From positions 792,359-856,358 of the forward strand of contig NZ_LT632435.1 of assembly GCF_900119495.1 (NCBI RefSeq): DNA of 64,000 bases. Direction: 5' to 3'. The notes below the pieces were generated by a model. That model made no database searches. It saw nothing but the letters and a program-made list of their open reading frames with translations, and had not been told where the DNA came from. A program made the translations under genes and the position numbers. This stretch comes from Arcanobacterium urinimassiliense. GTDB lineage: Bacteria > Actinomycetota > Actinomycetes > Actinomycetales > Actinomycetaceae. This document shows positions 8,501 through 17,884 of the stretch, one piece after another. Numbering within the stretch: position 1 is the stretch's first letter; every line of letters begins with the position of its first letter.

Positions 8501-8876
8501 GTTATTTCGCTAAATTTACTTCACTGTGTTGCGCTTGGCGCTTTTTAGCGCGCGAAATGGGGACTCTTCGCAGCCCTATTATTTTGTAAAAAATATATTA
8601 ATTGCGTTGTGTTGGAGATAAAGTCTGAAAAATCCAATTAGTAATTACAAAGTAATTTTCAAACGGGGGGGGGGTAGGTGTGGTGGATTTATTTTATAGT
8701 CCCAGGTTGTGGTCGTATTGCGGGTTTTTAGGTGCGGAATTTTTTACAAAATTGCATATTGCTTGCCGGAAAAAGAATTTAAATTTATATTTAATTTGTA
8801 GGACTAAAGTGCTATCAAATATGGTGATGCACTGGAAGTTTTAATTGAATTAATTTCATTCCTGAGGGGATAGATT
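8501..8876. other. Upstream region of the pilus operon (376 bases)
   Basis: AT-rich, no gene. GCGC-TTG-GCGC followed by five T (8531-8546) could be a weak terminator for hemH. The striking element is the G-run at 8665-8674, listed separately. TATAGT at 8695-8700 could be a -10 box whose -35 position would overlap the end of that run. Further downstream TTGCAT and a T/A-rich stretch (about 8751-8800) offer a second promoter candidate. The start site cannot be fixed by reading. Confidence 0.5.
8665..8674 (+). repeat. Homopolymeric G10 tract, possible phase-variation switch
   Basis: Ten consecutive G, about 200 bases before the pilus tip gene. G-runs of this length are prone to slipped-strand length change and in several pathogens switch surface genes on and off by altering promoter spacing. 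I noticed no comparable G-run elsewhere in the window. Confidence 0.85.
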
Positions 8877-11800
8877 TTGAGCGCGCGTAAATTTCTCGCA
8901 GGTATCTCGGCGGTAGCAGTAGGGTTCTCCGGTCTGTTAATCGGGGGAATAGCTGTGGGCGCTGATGAGCCGAATGATCGTGGTACTACAGTGGAGAATT
9001 CTGCTCCAGCTGCGGAAAATACGGAGAGCGGTGCTGGTAATAAAGCCAGTGTCGGTAAGAGTGCGGAACACGCTAATGAGCAGGCAGATTCGGCGGAAAA
9101 AGAAAATGCGCGCAAATCTGGAGCGCAGCCGGATGCTCTTAGTCAGCGGCTTTCCCCGCTTTATTTAGCGCAAGGTGCTGGGACTACCCGCAGTGAAGGA
9201 GATGTGCCGTCTCCCGATACCGGCGATGTAGGCACGCCCGGTCCAATTACTACTTCCCGTACCACTCCGGTGGAAGCCGATGCTTTGGCGCCGAATCCGG
9301 GCCCCGAATCTACTGTACGATGGGCAGATTGTAGCGATTATCCCGATACTGCGCGGGCTTATGGTTATCCCTATATACAAAACGGCGTCGAGCTCACTAA
9401 TGCGTCAAATTCTTGCCGCGGTGGTAAAAATGTACTCTCCGGGCGCCTCTACTATACGAATGCGCTTTCTTTTGATGCTACTTCTACAGATGCTGGCCGG
9501 TTAAATGGCTATAAAGTGTATGTGCAGTGGCAAGATAACGATGGTTCGGTATCCCCAGTGTACTGGGCAGTCACTAGATATTTATCAGGATCGCAAGGTG
9601 GAGATGGTTCCTATGCCTTCTACCTTCCGGAGTGGACGGATTCGCGGGGAGTAGTCCACAGCCCCAAGTTCTCAGCTTTAATAGGAAATATTCAATACAA
9701 ACTTTGGATTGCGCCTAATCAGAAAGGTCCCGGTGGCGGTAACTTAGTAGCAGTACGCCAAGGCCCCGGTAACGGTATTGGTTTTAAAAATGGCGGGCGC
9801 GATGGCTACTTTGGCTCTTTCTTCTTAGAATCCGCTAATTTGCAGCGCACCTCTATCTGGGCTTGGGAAGTACCACAGGATTATATGACTGCCGATACCT
9901 GGAAAGTGGACGGTAAAGATTACGTAAGTGATCTCAATATGGGCGATAGCGGTCTGCTCGGTTCGCCTCTGCAAAATAAGCCAGTACTTTCTGGAGATGT
10001 CTGGTGGGAAACAAAAGAGCCAGATCTTTCAGTTAATATGCCTACTTCCACTCGGGAGTATACTGCCGGAGGTAGTGATATCTGGGTGGTATCTTCGGTG
10101 CTGACCCCAGCAGGCGTATCGGCAATTCAGTGCGGGCCAAAATGGGATCCCCGCTTGGCTGGTGGCAAAGGCGACTGGAGTGATATTCCAGCTTGGAATT
10201 TAAAGACTAATACTTGTATACAAGATCCAAATGCTCCAAGATGGGATTCACGTAGCTACCAGGTAGCGGCAGTGAAATTCCAAAAGAAACTGCTCAGCGA
10301 AAATCGCTCTTTGATTGCGCAGACTGTGGCTTCTTATGTGCATCCGCAGCCAGGAAATCCGGAAAATTCTCCAGTTGGTTATTATGTGGCGCGCTTTGAT
10401 GAGAAGTTAGTCAAATCAATTCCGCAGGGGGCGGTGCCGAAAATGGGTGACGGCATTTTCCAATATGCGGTGCGCTTAGCGTATGAAACTGATGAACAGG
10501 GGAATATGCGCCGCGATAAAAATAATGCGCCGGTGCTGAAATATGATGAGAATGGCCGACCCATCGTCACCGAAATTGTGCAAGAAATTTCGGCTACTTC
10601 TGCTCCTTTCTACGGGCCACGCACCCGGTGGGCCACTTCGGCTTATCAATACAATAGTTCTGCCCATCCGATGGATGATATGAACCATGCTCTGTATGCC
10701 AATCAGTGGTCCGCAATTGATGTGACTAATTTCGATACCCATGAAAAGAAAGCTGCTCCGGGCGATATTGCTCAACTCAATGTAGATCACCACTATGTAA
10801 AAGGGCAGAAAGTTTGGATTCGCTGGCGCGATCAAAACGGTAAAATTGTAATGTCACCTAATGCGGATGAGAACCCGGAGATTCTCAATCCAGGCTGTTG
10901 GTACTATGGGCCGAATGATGAAGATCCTAGTGATAATGCGAGTGCGGCCACTCCAGGTAATCCCAATGGTGGGAAAGGCGGTTGCTGGCTGCAAGTGCCG
11001 AAGAATTTGAGTGGAGAGAAATTATATACCGCCGAATTAGTGGTATTCGGCGATGTAGTGGATGCCGATTCGTTCGTAGCTGTGGGCAACGGGCGCCCTG
11101 ATTACGAGTTGATTCCTTCGGCTATTGCCAATCCAAATCGCCCAGAAGATCCAAAAGATCCTTATGACAGTGCTGGTTACGGAGCGCGATTAAAGAATGT
11201 GCCGTACTGGGTAGATAATGAGGGGCACCGGATGGAGCTCTCAGTAGATAAGAATGGCAAGAAAATTCATCCGCATGGGCATTTTGGGTTGCAGAAATTC
11301 CCGGGTACCGTAACAGTTGGAAAACTGCGGAAAGATGGCGAATTTATTGATTACCATTGGAGTGAATCTGGTGGTACGGATGGCCATTTCACCATTTGTG
11401 GAAAATATGTGCGTTCTGCCGAATACAACGAAAGCTATGAATGGACTTGCGAGCCTAGCTCAGATTATGAATACGGAGAAGTGACTTATACTCCGAATCT
11501 AAATAGCCATGGTACTGGTCTCTACGAACTGCCGATGCGTTGGTATCCCACAGATGAAAATGGCAATGTACTCACCGTACAAGAAGCTCGTAATGTGTAC
11601 GGCGATATTGTCAAAGATAGTACATCGAGAGGCAAGCCCTATATTGAAATATTCGCGCCTTTCTGGGTGGAGAATCCGAATCTTAGTTACGCTTATGATT
11701 ATGACCCGCAATATGGCGAGCATACGGCGCATCCGCTGCAGACGGTCACTTTTGATATCCAGTGGAATGAAACTAATACTATGGCCGGAGATAATCGTTT

Positions 11801-12731
11801 CCCAGGTTCTTGGCCACAAGGTGTGGGGGTAAATCGAGTACAGAAATGTAAGATACCGGAACCTGGAGTGAAAACGGCAGTGCCTTTCCCCGAAGAAATG
11901 CGCGATTGGGTACTACTTAACCCCGGGAAAGTAAATAGTAACGGCGATTTGGGCAGTGTGGACTGGAAGACTAATCCCGATAATGCTTGCCAGCTAAAAG
12001 TGAAAGTACCGCCCACGGCTAAGAATGGCGATATTATAAAAATTCCGGTGCAGGTCATCTATCGACGCCAAGATACTAAAGCTACTACGACCGATATCGC
12101 TATTGCCACGGTAAAAGTGTGGGCACCGCAGGCGAGTGGTACGGTAATTTACGATCAAAACGGCAATGCGGTAATTGGGGCCAGTGAACCCAATGAAATT
12201 GGGCTCCCCGGCGTGCAGGTAGTGGCAAAGGCGAGTATTCCCTATACTGATATATTCGGCAGAGCTACCAAGAACGGGAAGCGACTCATGGCGGAAGTGA
12301 CCCGAATTGGAAATACCGATAAGAACGGCAAATTCGTCATCGACTCTATAGTGGCAGGTGATTGTAGAGGCAGTGATAGCGGCTCTCAATGCCCGAAAGC
12401 TGATTACAAGCTTTCGCTGAATCCGCTTTCTTTTGCCGAGCAAGGTAAAGCGCCGTGCCCAGATAACCCTGCGCAGATGTGTGATGTGCGCGTGCCGGGC
12501 GGGCCGGATCGATGGCTGGGCACGGTAATACCACCTAATCAAAAACGCCCCGTCACCGTGAGCGGGGATCCGCAGTTTACTTTCCTGCGCAAAGTGGTGG
12601 AAGATCAAGATGGTAAGCGCGAGGTGCAGTATTCCGGTACTGGGCAAAATATTCCGGTACAGATGGAATGGGGTAGCCAAGCAACTTATGACAAGGTGAA
12701 TACTCCACAATTATGGGCTGTGGTTCTCTAA
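8877..12731 (+). CDS. Pilus tip/surface adhesin, N-terminal part of a frameshifted gene
   Basis: Large secreted surface protein of a sortase-assembled pilus, 1284 aa up to an apparent frameshift. TTG start with GAGGGG seven bases upstream. A signal peptide is seen (MSARKFLAGISAVAVG, cleavage probably after VGA). Residues 30-130 are a Ser/Thr/Ala/Pro-rich stalk, followed by large beta-rich repeats. A SdrD/Cna-B-like segment lies near residues 1090-1220 (GLPGVQVVAKA, then NGKFVIDSIVAGD). The frame stops at TAA 12729, while homologous-looking sequence continues in the next frame as WFSNPRLDVQKTISK. The intact product would be about 1660 aa. It is the first gene of the pilus operon. Confidence 0.8.
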   Translation: MSARKFLAGISAVAVGFSGLLIGGIAVGADEPNDRGTTVENSAPAAENTESGAGNKASVGKSAEHANEQADSAEKENARKSGAQPDALSQRLSPLYLAQGAGTTRSEGDVPSPDTGDVGTPGPITTSRTTPVEADALAPNPGPESTVRWADCSDYPDTARAYGYPYIQNGVELTNASNSCRGGKNVLSGRLYYTNALSFDATSTDAGRLNGYKVYVQWQDNDGSVSPVYWAVTRYLSGSQGGDGSYAFYLPEWTDSRGVVHSPKFSALIGNIQYKLWIAPNQKGPGGGNLVAVRQGPGNGIGFKNGGRDGYFGSFFLESANLQRTSIWAWEVPQDYMTADTWKVDGKDYVSDLNMGDSGLLGSPLQNKPVLSGDVWWETKEPDLSVNMPTSTREYTAGGSDIWVVSSVLTPAGVSAIQCGPKWDPRLAGGKGDWSDIPAWNLKTNTCIQDPNAPRWDSRSYQVAAVKFQKKLLSENRSLIAQTVASYVHPQPGNPENSPVGYYVARFDEKLVKSIPQGAVPKMGDGIFQYAVRLAYETDEQGNMRRDKNNAPVLKYDENGRPIVTEIVQEISATSAPFYGPRTRWATSAYQYNSSAHPMDDMNHALYANQWSAIDVTNFDTHEKKAAPGDIAQLNVDHHYVKGQKVWIRWRDQNGKIVMSPNADENPEILNPGCWYYGPNDEDPSDNASAATPGNPNGGKGGCWLQVPKNLSGEKLYTAELVVFGDVVDADSFVAVGNGRPDYELIPSAIANPNRPEDPKDPYDSAGYGARLKNVPYWVDNEGHRMELSVDKNGKKIHPHGHFGLQKFPGTVTVGKLRKDGEFIDYHWSESGGTDGHFTICGKYVRSAEYNESYEWTCEPSSDYEYGEVTYTPNLNSHGTGLYELPMRWYPTDENGNVLTVQEARNVYGDIVKDSTSRGKPYIEIFAPFWVENPNLSYAYDYDPQYGEHTAHPLQTVTFDIQWNETNTMAGDNRFPGSWPQGVGVNRVQKCKIPEPGVKTAVPFPEEMRDWVLLNPGKVNSNGDLGSVDWKTNPDNACQLKVKVPPTAKNGDIIKIPVQVIYRRQDTKATTTDIAIATVKVWAPQASGTVIYDQNGNAVIGASEPNEIGLPGVQVVAKASIPYTDIFGRATKNGKRLMAEVTRIGNTDKNGKFVIDSIVAGDCRGSDSGSQCPKADYKLSLNPLSFAEQGKAPCPDNPAQMCDVRVPGGPDRWLGTVIPPNQKRPVTVSGDPQFTFLRKVVEDQDGKREVQYSGTGQNIPVQMEWGSQATYDKVNTPQLWAVVL

Positions 12732-12744
12732 TCCGCGCTTAGAC

Positions 12745-13869
12745 GTGCAGAAAACTATTTCCAAAGTTAATGGGGCAGATCCAGATGGTACCCTCGCCTT
12801 GCGCCCCGGAGATAAAGTGGAATACCGAATTGAAGCGGTAAATAAAGGCAATACTCCGGTAGGGGAAGTGACGTTCTTAGACCAGTTGCTGGTGCCTATG
12901 GAGTGCGGCGTAAATGATAGTAAAGATGCTTGGGTGCCCAATCCCTTACAAGATGGAGAATTAGTCTGCAGTAAGTGGAAGAAAGTTGATGCAGCGCATC
13001 CAGATTTGCATATTACGGCCAGTGCGGGAGTGGATATAAGTAATTTGGAGAATATTACGCTCCGCCCTGGCGATAAATTAATTGCATCTGGTACTTATAC
13101 GGTGCAAGAAGATGACGCTCGTACCGGTGCCGTATTGAACCACGCCTTTGTATTTGCGAAAGAAGGATTCCCACCTCCCGCAGATCCCTGGAAAGTTGGC
13201 TATGTAGAGGGGCGGAGTAGCGTACGGAGTGAAGCAAAGCGCGATATGAGTGTCTGCCTAGTGAAAGTGGCCCACGATGTGCCGGCCGATAAAGGAGCTC
13301 CGGCTGCGGGTGGAGATAACACTTTGCCTGAGTGTAAGCATATTGGGCTTACGGCAGAGACTCCGAAAGATTCGTTGCTGCAGAATAAGCGCCTAGCTGG
13401 TGCAGAATTTACTCTCTACGAAGTAGACGATAATGGGCAGAAGATTGTAGATGCCTCAGGCAACCCCACTAAGTCTTATCCGGCGCGCCTAAATGGACAG
13501 GGTGTACTAGTGGCGACGCGGGTGCCGGCTGGTCAATATCTACTTGAAGAGCAGAAAGCACCTGCTGGGTATCAGCTACTTCCGAGTGCTTTGGCACTGC
13601 GGCTGTTCTGGGATGATTCCGCTCCGCGGGGCGTGGCAAAAGCCGAATTTGCTTTTAAAGGCGTGGTGAGCACCAGTGAAAGCGCACAGGTGCTGAGTAG
13701 CGGAAGTATCGATGAACCGGTGGAAATTGCCGTAGGTGATTCTCATATCGGTACGCTGCCGAAGGCAGGCAAAATAGGAGTTTTACCATTCATTATTGCG
13801 GGGGGAAGCCTCTTCCTCGCGGCTGTACTGAGCGCTCGCTCTGCGGGGCGCCGGAAGAGGCGGGGGTGA
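12745..13869 (+). CDS. Pilus tip/surface adhesin, C-terminal part with cell-wall sorting signal
   Basis: Continuation of the upstream reading frame after a +1 shift. This frame is open from about 12700, so GTG 12745 is only the first possible start and has no ribosome site. It carries a DUF11-like repeat (PGDKVEYRIEAVNKGNTP), a Cna-B-type domain with a pilin E-box-like segment (LLEEQKAPAGYQLLP), and a C-terminal sorting signal: LPKAG (13756-13770), a hydrophobic helix and a basic tail. Without restored frame the upstream product would lack any wall anchor. Together the two parts look like one Actinomyces-type tip fimbrial subunit. Confidence 0.8.
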   Translation: MQKTISKVNGADPDGTLALRPGDKVEYRIEAVNKGNTPVGEVTFLDQLLVPMECGVNDSKDAWVPNPLQDGELVCSKWKKVDAAHPDLHITASAGVDISNLENITLRPGDKLIASGTYTVQEDDARTGAVLNHAFVFAKEGFPPPADPWKVGYVEGRSSVRSEAKRDMSVCLVKVAHDVPADKGAPAAGGDNTLPECKHIGLTAETPKDSLLQNKRLAGAEFTLYEVDDNGQKIVDASGNPTKSYPARLNGQGVLVATRVPAGQYLLEEQKAPAGYQLLPSALALRLFWDDSAPRGVAKAEFAFKGVVSTSESAQVLSSGSIDEPVEIAVGDSHIGTLPKAGKIGVLPFIIAGGSLFLAAVLSARSAGRRKRRG

Positions 13870-13973
13870 AGGCAAGGAAAGAGAAAGATATAGACGAAGA
13901 AATAAAAATCTGGAAAACACCTAAAATTATTTATTAAAAATTTTTCGGAAATCCGAGAAGAAAAGGAAAGAAA

Positions 13974-15494
13974 ATGGGAAGAAGCAAGTTTTTGAGTCGC
14001 GGCACTGCCGTACTTGCCACCATTGCTCTAGGCCTGGTAGGTCTAGGAGCTTTTGGTGGAGCAGCTACGGCAGCTCCCACGGTTAATATCGATGCCAGCA
14101 AGAAAGGCAGCATTTCTGTACATAAGTACTCCGGAGATAATGCCAGCAATGCCGAGCGTACCGGTACGGAAGCTGATAAGGCTAATGTGCCAGCTGGATC
14201 TACTCCGTTAAACGATGTGACTTTCAAGCTGGAAAAGTTAAACTACGACATTACTACGCCGGATGGGTTTAAAGCAGCTGCGAAAGCTACGGTAGCTACG
14301 GCAGAAAAAGATACGAACTTTACTGCTCTTACGCAGCAGACGGCGGGAGACGGCTTAGCCAAATTTAGTAATCTGGCAGTTGGCGCCTATCTTTTGACTG
14401 AAACGGTCACTCCGGTAGGTCATATTCCAGCCGAGCCTTCCATTGTCTTTGTGCCGATGACGAAGCCAGATGGTACGGGCTGGAATTACGATATACATGT
14501 ATATCCGAAGAATAAGAAGACTACTGATAATCCGGTAAAGACCGATATCACGCCGAAAGATAAGATAATTACGGTAGGTCAGTACATTTCTTATCAGATT
14601 ACAAAGACTCTACCGAAGGCTGCTGAGGATCCTAATACGAACTTCAGCAAGTTCGTCTTTGTGGACGACCTTTCCAATCACCAGTATCTGGAATTAGATG
14701 CAGCAAAGCTGAATCTGAAGTTAATGGTGGGGGATGCTGAATATAAAGTAAATGACGATTACACAAAAGACACTACGGGCGGCAAGCTTACTGTAACCCT
14801 TACCGAAGAGGGCTTGGCGAAGATGACGCAAGCTAAGCGGGCTGCCGGAGCGGCTGACGTGACCGCTACGCTGACCTTCGATGCAAAAGTGAAGGCGTTG
14901 CCGCCATTTGATTCTGCTAACGATAAGGGCATGATTATCAACGTTGCCTCTACCATCACCAATAACGGTACTACCTCTACGGATGTCACCCAGAATACGG
15001 ATCCGAGTAGCGGAGGAAAGACCCAATTTGGAAATATCAAGATCAAGAAGATCAATGCAAATGGCGAAGCTCTAGCTAAAGCAGAATTCCAATTGTACGA
15101 GTGCGCAGCTGATGGAACAGCTACTGGCGATCCAATTAAAGCGGGCGCACAGGGTACAGAAGATACGTTTACCACTGCTACTGGCACTGGTGAAGCAACT
15201 ATCACGGGTGTGCGTGCTGGTGATAATTTGAAACTCTGCTTAGTGGAGAAGAAAGCTCCAGAAGGATACCAGCTGCTGCCGAAGCCGGCACAGGTAGACT
15301 TCACTCCGGATATTGTAAAGGCTGCGGCTGATCTCACCGTTGTTGCGCAAGTGAAAAACGAAGTAGATGACGGAAGCATCTTCGGGAAACTGCCTCTCAC
15401 TGGTGGAGCCGGTGTAGCTTTGATCATTATTCTGGGCGGTGCAGTACTAGGCGGAGCTGTATATTCGGCACGCCGGGCTGCCAAGCGTTCCTAA
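13974..15494 (+). CDS. Major (shaft) pilin, SpaA/FimA type
   Basis: Backbone subunit of a covalent pilus, 506 aa. Signal peptide at residues 1-35 (cleavage near ATAAP). The pilin motif IHVYPKN (about residues 172-178) provides the lysine that sortase links to the next subunit. The E-box LVEKKAPEGY (about 423-432) supports isopeptide bonds. Sorting signal is LPLTG near the C-terminus, then a helix and ARRAAKRS. AAGGAAAG precedes ATG 13974. A small palindrome (TCGGAaaTCCGA, 13945-13956) between tip and shaft genes may uncouple their expression, as shaft subunits are needed in excess. Confidence 0.93.
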   Translation: MGRSKFLSRGTAVLATIALGLVGLGAFGGAATAAPTVNIDASKKGSISVHKYSGDNASNAERTGTEADKANVPAGSTPLNDVTFKLEKLNYDITTPDGFKAAAKATVATAEKDTNFTALTQQTAGDGLAKFSNLAVGAYLLTETVTPVGHIPAEPSIVFVPMTKPDGTGWNYDIHVYPKNKKTTDNPVKTDITPKDKIITVGQYISYQITKTLPKAAEDPNTNFSKFVFVDDLSNHQYLELDAAKLNLKLMVGDAEYKVNDDYTKDTTGGKLTVTLTEEGLAKMTQAKRAAGAADVTATLTFDAKVKALPPFDSANDKGMIINVASTITNNGTTSTDVTQNTDPSSGGKTQFGNIKIKKINANGEALAKAEFQLYECAADGTATGDPIKAGAQGTEDTFTTATGTGEATITGVRAGDNLKLCLVEKKAPEGYQLLPKPAQVDFTPDIVKAAADLTVVAQVKNEVDDGSIFGKLPLTGGAGVALIIILGGAVLGGAVYSARRAAKRS

Positions 15495-15543
15495 ATAATA
15501 GGGAAGAGCTAATTAAAAGTCGATAACTCGAAAGGAGGGGAAG

Positions 15544-16626
15544 ATGGGAAAAATTGATTTAGCAGCACCGGGAATGCCGCGGCATCGCAGCCGGATAAAT
15601 CGTTTCCGGAAAGGTAATGCGGCGGCAGCGCTGAGCGGGGCAGATCGGATCGGAGAGCCGAAAACTGTCCCTCGGCAAGATTCTGGGAATAAATCAATTA
15701 GAGCTTTCCTACTTCCCCTCCTTTTACTCTTAATCGGTTTAGGAATAATTCTCTATCCGCTGGTCGCCACCCAGATTGGTAACTGGGAACGGGCACGTAT
15801 AGCGCAGAATTATTCCCAAGAAATAGTCAGCGTAGATAATAGTGATCTGGAAGAAGTGATTCAGGCAGCTCGCGCCTATAACCAGCGCAATGCGGGAGCG
15901 CCTATTTTGGATCCGTGGTTAGCTCGGGTGGCGAAAGATAATCTTGCCTATCAAGAGTATTTGCAGAAGCTGGCAATTCTTCCAGAGATGGGGCGGCTCC
16001 GCATCCCAGCTATAAAAGTTGATTTACCTATTTATCACGGCACTGACAATAAAACTCTAGAAAGAGGAGTGGGGCATCTCTACGGCACCGATTTACCTAT
16101 TGGAGATACTCCTTCGCATAGTGTGCTCACTGCCCATTCTGGTTTGAGTAGTGCTACGCTTTTTGACAACTTAACTGATTTGAAACCGGGAGATGTTTTC
16201 TATCTGGAAGTAGCCGGTAAACAAATGAAATACCAAGTAGTGCAAACTAAGGTGGTATTGCCAGAAGAAGTATCTTCTTTACATCAGCAGGTTGGAAAAG
16301 ATTTAGTCACCTTAATTACCTGTACTCCGTATGGAATTAATAGCCATCGCCTTATGGTCACTGGTGAAAGAGTGGAAATGGATAGCGCCGAAACTCCTTT
16401 TGCTAGTACCGCTACCTGGAACTGGCAGTGGTGGATGAGCCTTATTGTGGCAATAGTGCTGGCGGTGCTGCTGTTCTTTGCCCGCTGGCTATATAAGATG
16501 CGTAAAGAATTTCGGGAATCTCTTTCCGGCAAAGCTGCCCCCAAAATAGCTACTGCCGGCGGCGAAAACGATAAAAATCGAGAACAGATAGAGCATAATC
16601 GCCTGAGAATTTCTCGATTGATCTAG
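15544..16626 (+). CDS. srtC: Class C (pilus-polymerising) sortase
   Basis: Membrane transpeptidase that cleaves pilin sorting signals and joins subunits, 360 aa. Membrane helices lie at about residues 57-77 and 291-313. The catalytic histidine is in VLTAHSGL, and the cysteine and arginine are in TLITCTPYGINSHRLMVTG. The segment ARVAKDNLAYQEY before the core lies where class C enzymes have their lid, but a clear DPW/DPF lid motif is present slightly earlier as DPWLA. A very strong AAGGAGGGG ribosome site precedes ATG 15544. It directly follows the shaft pilin. Confidence 0.95.
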   Translation: MGKIDLAAPGMPRHRSRINRFRKGNAAAALSGADRIGEPKTVPRQDSGNKSIRAFLLPLLLLLIGLGIILYPLVATQIGNWERARIAQNYSQEIVSVDNSDLEEVIQAARAYNQRNAGAPILDPWLARVAKDNLAYQEYLQKLAILPEMGRLRIPAIKVDLPIYHGTDNKTLERGVGHLYGTDLPIGDTPSHSVLTAHSGLSSATLFDNLTDLKPGDVFYLEVAGKQMKYQVVQTKVVLPEEVSSLHQQVGKDLVTLITCTPYGINSHRLMVTGERVEMDSAETPFASTATWNWQWWMSLIVAIVLAVLLFFARWLYKMRKEFRESLSGKAAPKIATAGGENDKNREQIEHNRLRISRLI

Positions 16627-16645
16627 AAACAGAGTAGTGGAGATA

Positions 16646-17680
16646 ATGAAGACGAATATAAATTCTTCTTTGAAAATAGTGGGTGGGATACTCCTACTTT
16701 GTGCACTAATTTTTGGCACTACGCCGGCTGGTGCTGATATCTACAAGCTTCCGCATACCGTCACCGGTAATACAGAGGGGCTCGCCATCGCCAATATCTT
16801 AGACAAGCAAGGTGGTATGCAGGTGCGCCTACCCGTGCCTAATCCCGCCGATGATCATCCGGCGCCGAGCCCGGCCGGTGCGAAAGTGAGCATTGCGCAA
16901 GTGCGCGGAGTAGATTTGCGTACGGAAGCTGGCTGGCAGCAGGCGAAATCTCTTACTCCCGAAAAAGCGCAGGCACAGGGCTTAGAAAAAGAAATTACGG
17001 AAACTGCCGGCGCTGATGGAAAAATTAATTTTATGGGTTTACCGATTGGGCTTTACCTGGTGCGCGAGCAAGCTCCGGCGGGGGCGGGAGCAGATTATAA
17101 AGTTTCACTGCCTTTTCTAATCACGCTGCCGATAGGAAACCCGACTGGCAGCGCTTGGGATTACTATCCGGTAGTGAATAGTAAACCAGCGGTAGAAATA
17201 GTGCCAAAATTTTCTCCTATTAATATCAACTTCACATCCGATAAATGCCGCATTGTAAATAAAAATATCGCTGATTTAGCGGCCCAGAATCCAGATTTGC
17301 CCGCTGGAAGTACTTTCACTATTAAAGCAGCCGCTAATAAAGTACCGGCTGGGTTAAAGATATCGACCGCCGGTAAAGTAGCGGTAGATATGAGTGCCGG
17401 CGAAGTAGCAAATGGTACTTATATAATTCCAGTGCTGGTAGCGGCCCCTAACGGGGAAAGCCAACTTGCCGATTTGACCGTAAATATAAACGGGGTGGAG
17501 TACTGCAAAGCTGCTCCGGCCCAGCCGGCACCTAAATTAGGGAAGACTGGCGCCCAGATTCTCGGTATTGCCTTGGCTGCTACGGGCGCAATTTTATTGG
17601 GAATTTTTGCGCTGCGGCGGCGGAAAAAAGCAGATGAAGATACTGAAGCAGACAAAGATAGCAAAGAATCTGAAAAATAG
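16646..17680 (+). CDS. Small LGKTG-anchored surface protein of the pilus locus (putative minor pilin)
   Basis: About 344 aa. Signal peptide up to about residue 30 (GTTPAGA). A pilin-like domain contains an E-box-like LYLVREQAPAG and a degenerate pilin motif (WDYYPVVN in place of YPKN). An Ig-like module follows (KCRIVNK to LADLTVNI). The C-terminus is LGKTG, a hydrophobic helix, RRRKK and an unusually long acidic tail. It starts 19 bases after the sortase gene (ATG 16646; GTG 16637 is an alternative). Lacking a clean pilin lysine motif, it may be the base subunit linked to the wall. Role inferred. Confidence 0.75.
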   Translation: MKTNINSSLKIVGGILLLCALIFGTTPAGADIYKLPHTVTGNTEGLAIANILDKQGGMQVRLPVPNPADDHPAPSPAGAKVSIAQVRGVDLRTEAGWQQAKSLTPEKAQAQGLEKEITETAGADGKINFMGLPIGLYLVREQAPAGAGADYKVSLPFLITLPIGNPTGSAWDYYPVVNSKPAVEIVPKFSPININFTSDKCRIVNKNIADLAAQNPDLPAGSTFTIKAAANKVPAGLKISTAGKVAVDMSAGEVANGTYIIPVLVAAPNGESQLADLTVNINGVEYCKAAPAQPAPKLGKTGAQILGIALAATGAILLGIFALRRRKKADEDTEADKDSKESEK

Positions 17681-17884
17681 CGAGCGGCCAAGTATTTAGT
17701 AGTTAAACGGATAGATAGCGCATATAGGGCTAACTAAAGCGAAAATAGTACATTAATTAAAAGCGCGCGCCTGCTTCGCTCCGTAAAAAATCCGACTACG
17801 CTGGATATGTGGTTTTCGAAAAAATGCTGCGGCAGTTTTTGATTTTCCTGCTTTAGTGGGGTTTAATTACTGCATACTCAAACA

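Noticed and set aside
8538-8552. GCGC-rich hairpin after hemH considered as a confident terminator
   Set aside because: Stem of only four pairs, so mentioned only within the intergenic entry.
11994-12710. 238-codon antisense frame in the tip adhesin
   Set aside because: Composition (many Ile, His, Arg) is that of a shadow frame, and the sense strand is clearly coding.
14759-15484. 241-codon antisense frame opposite the shaft pilin
   Set aside because: The plus strand carries an intact pilin with all expected motifs; the antisense frame has no recognisable domain and no start signals.
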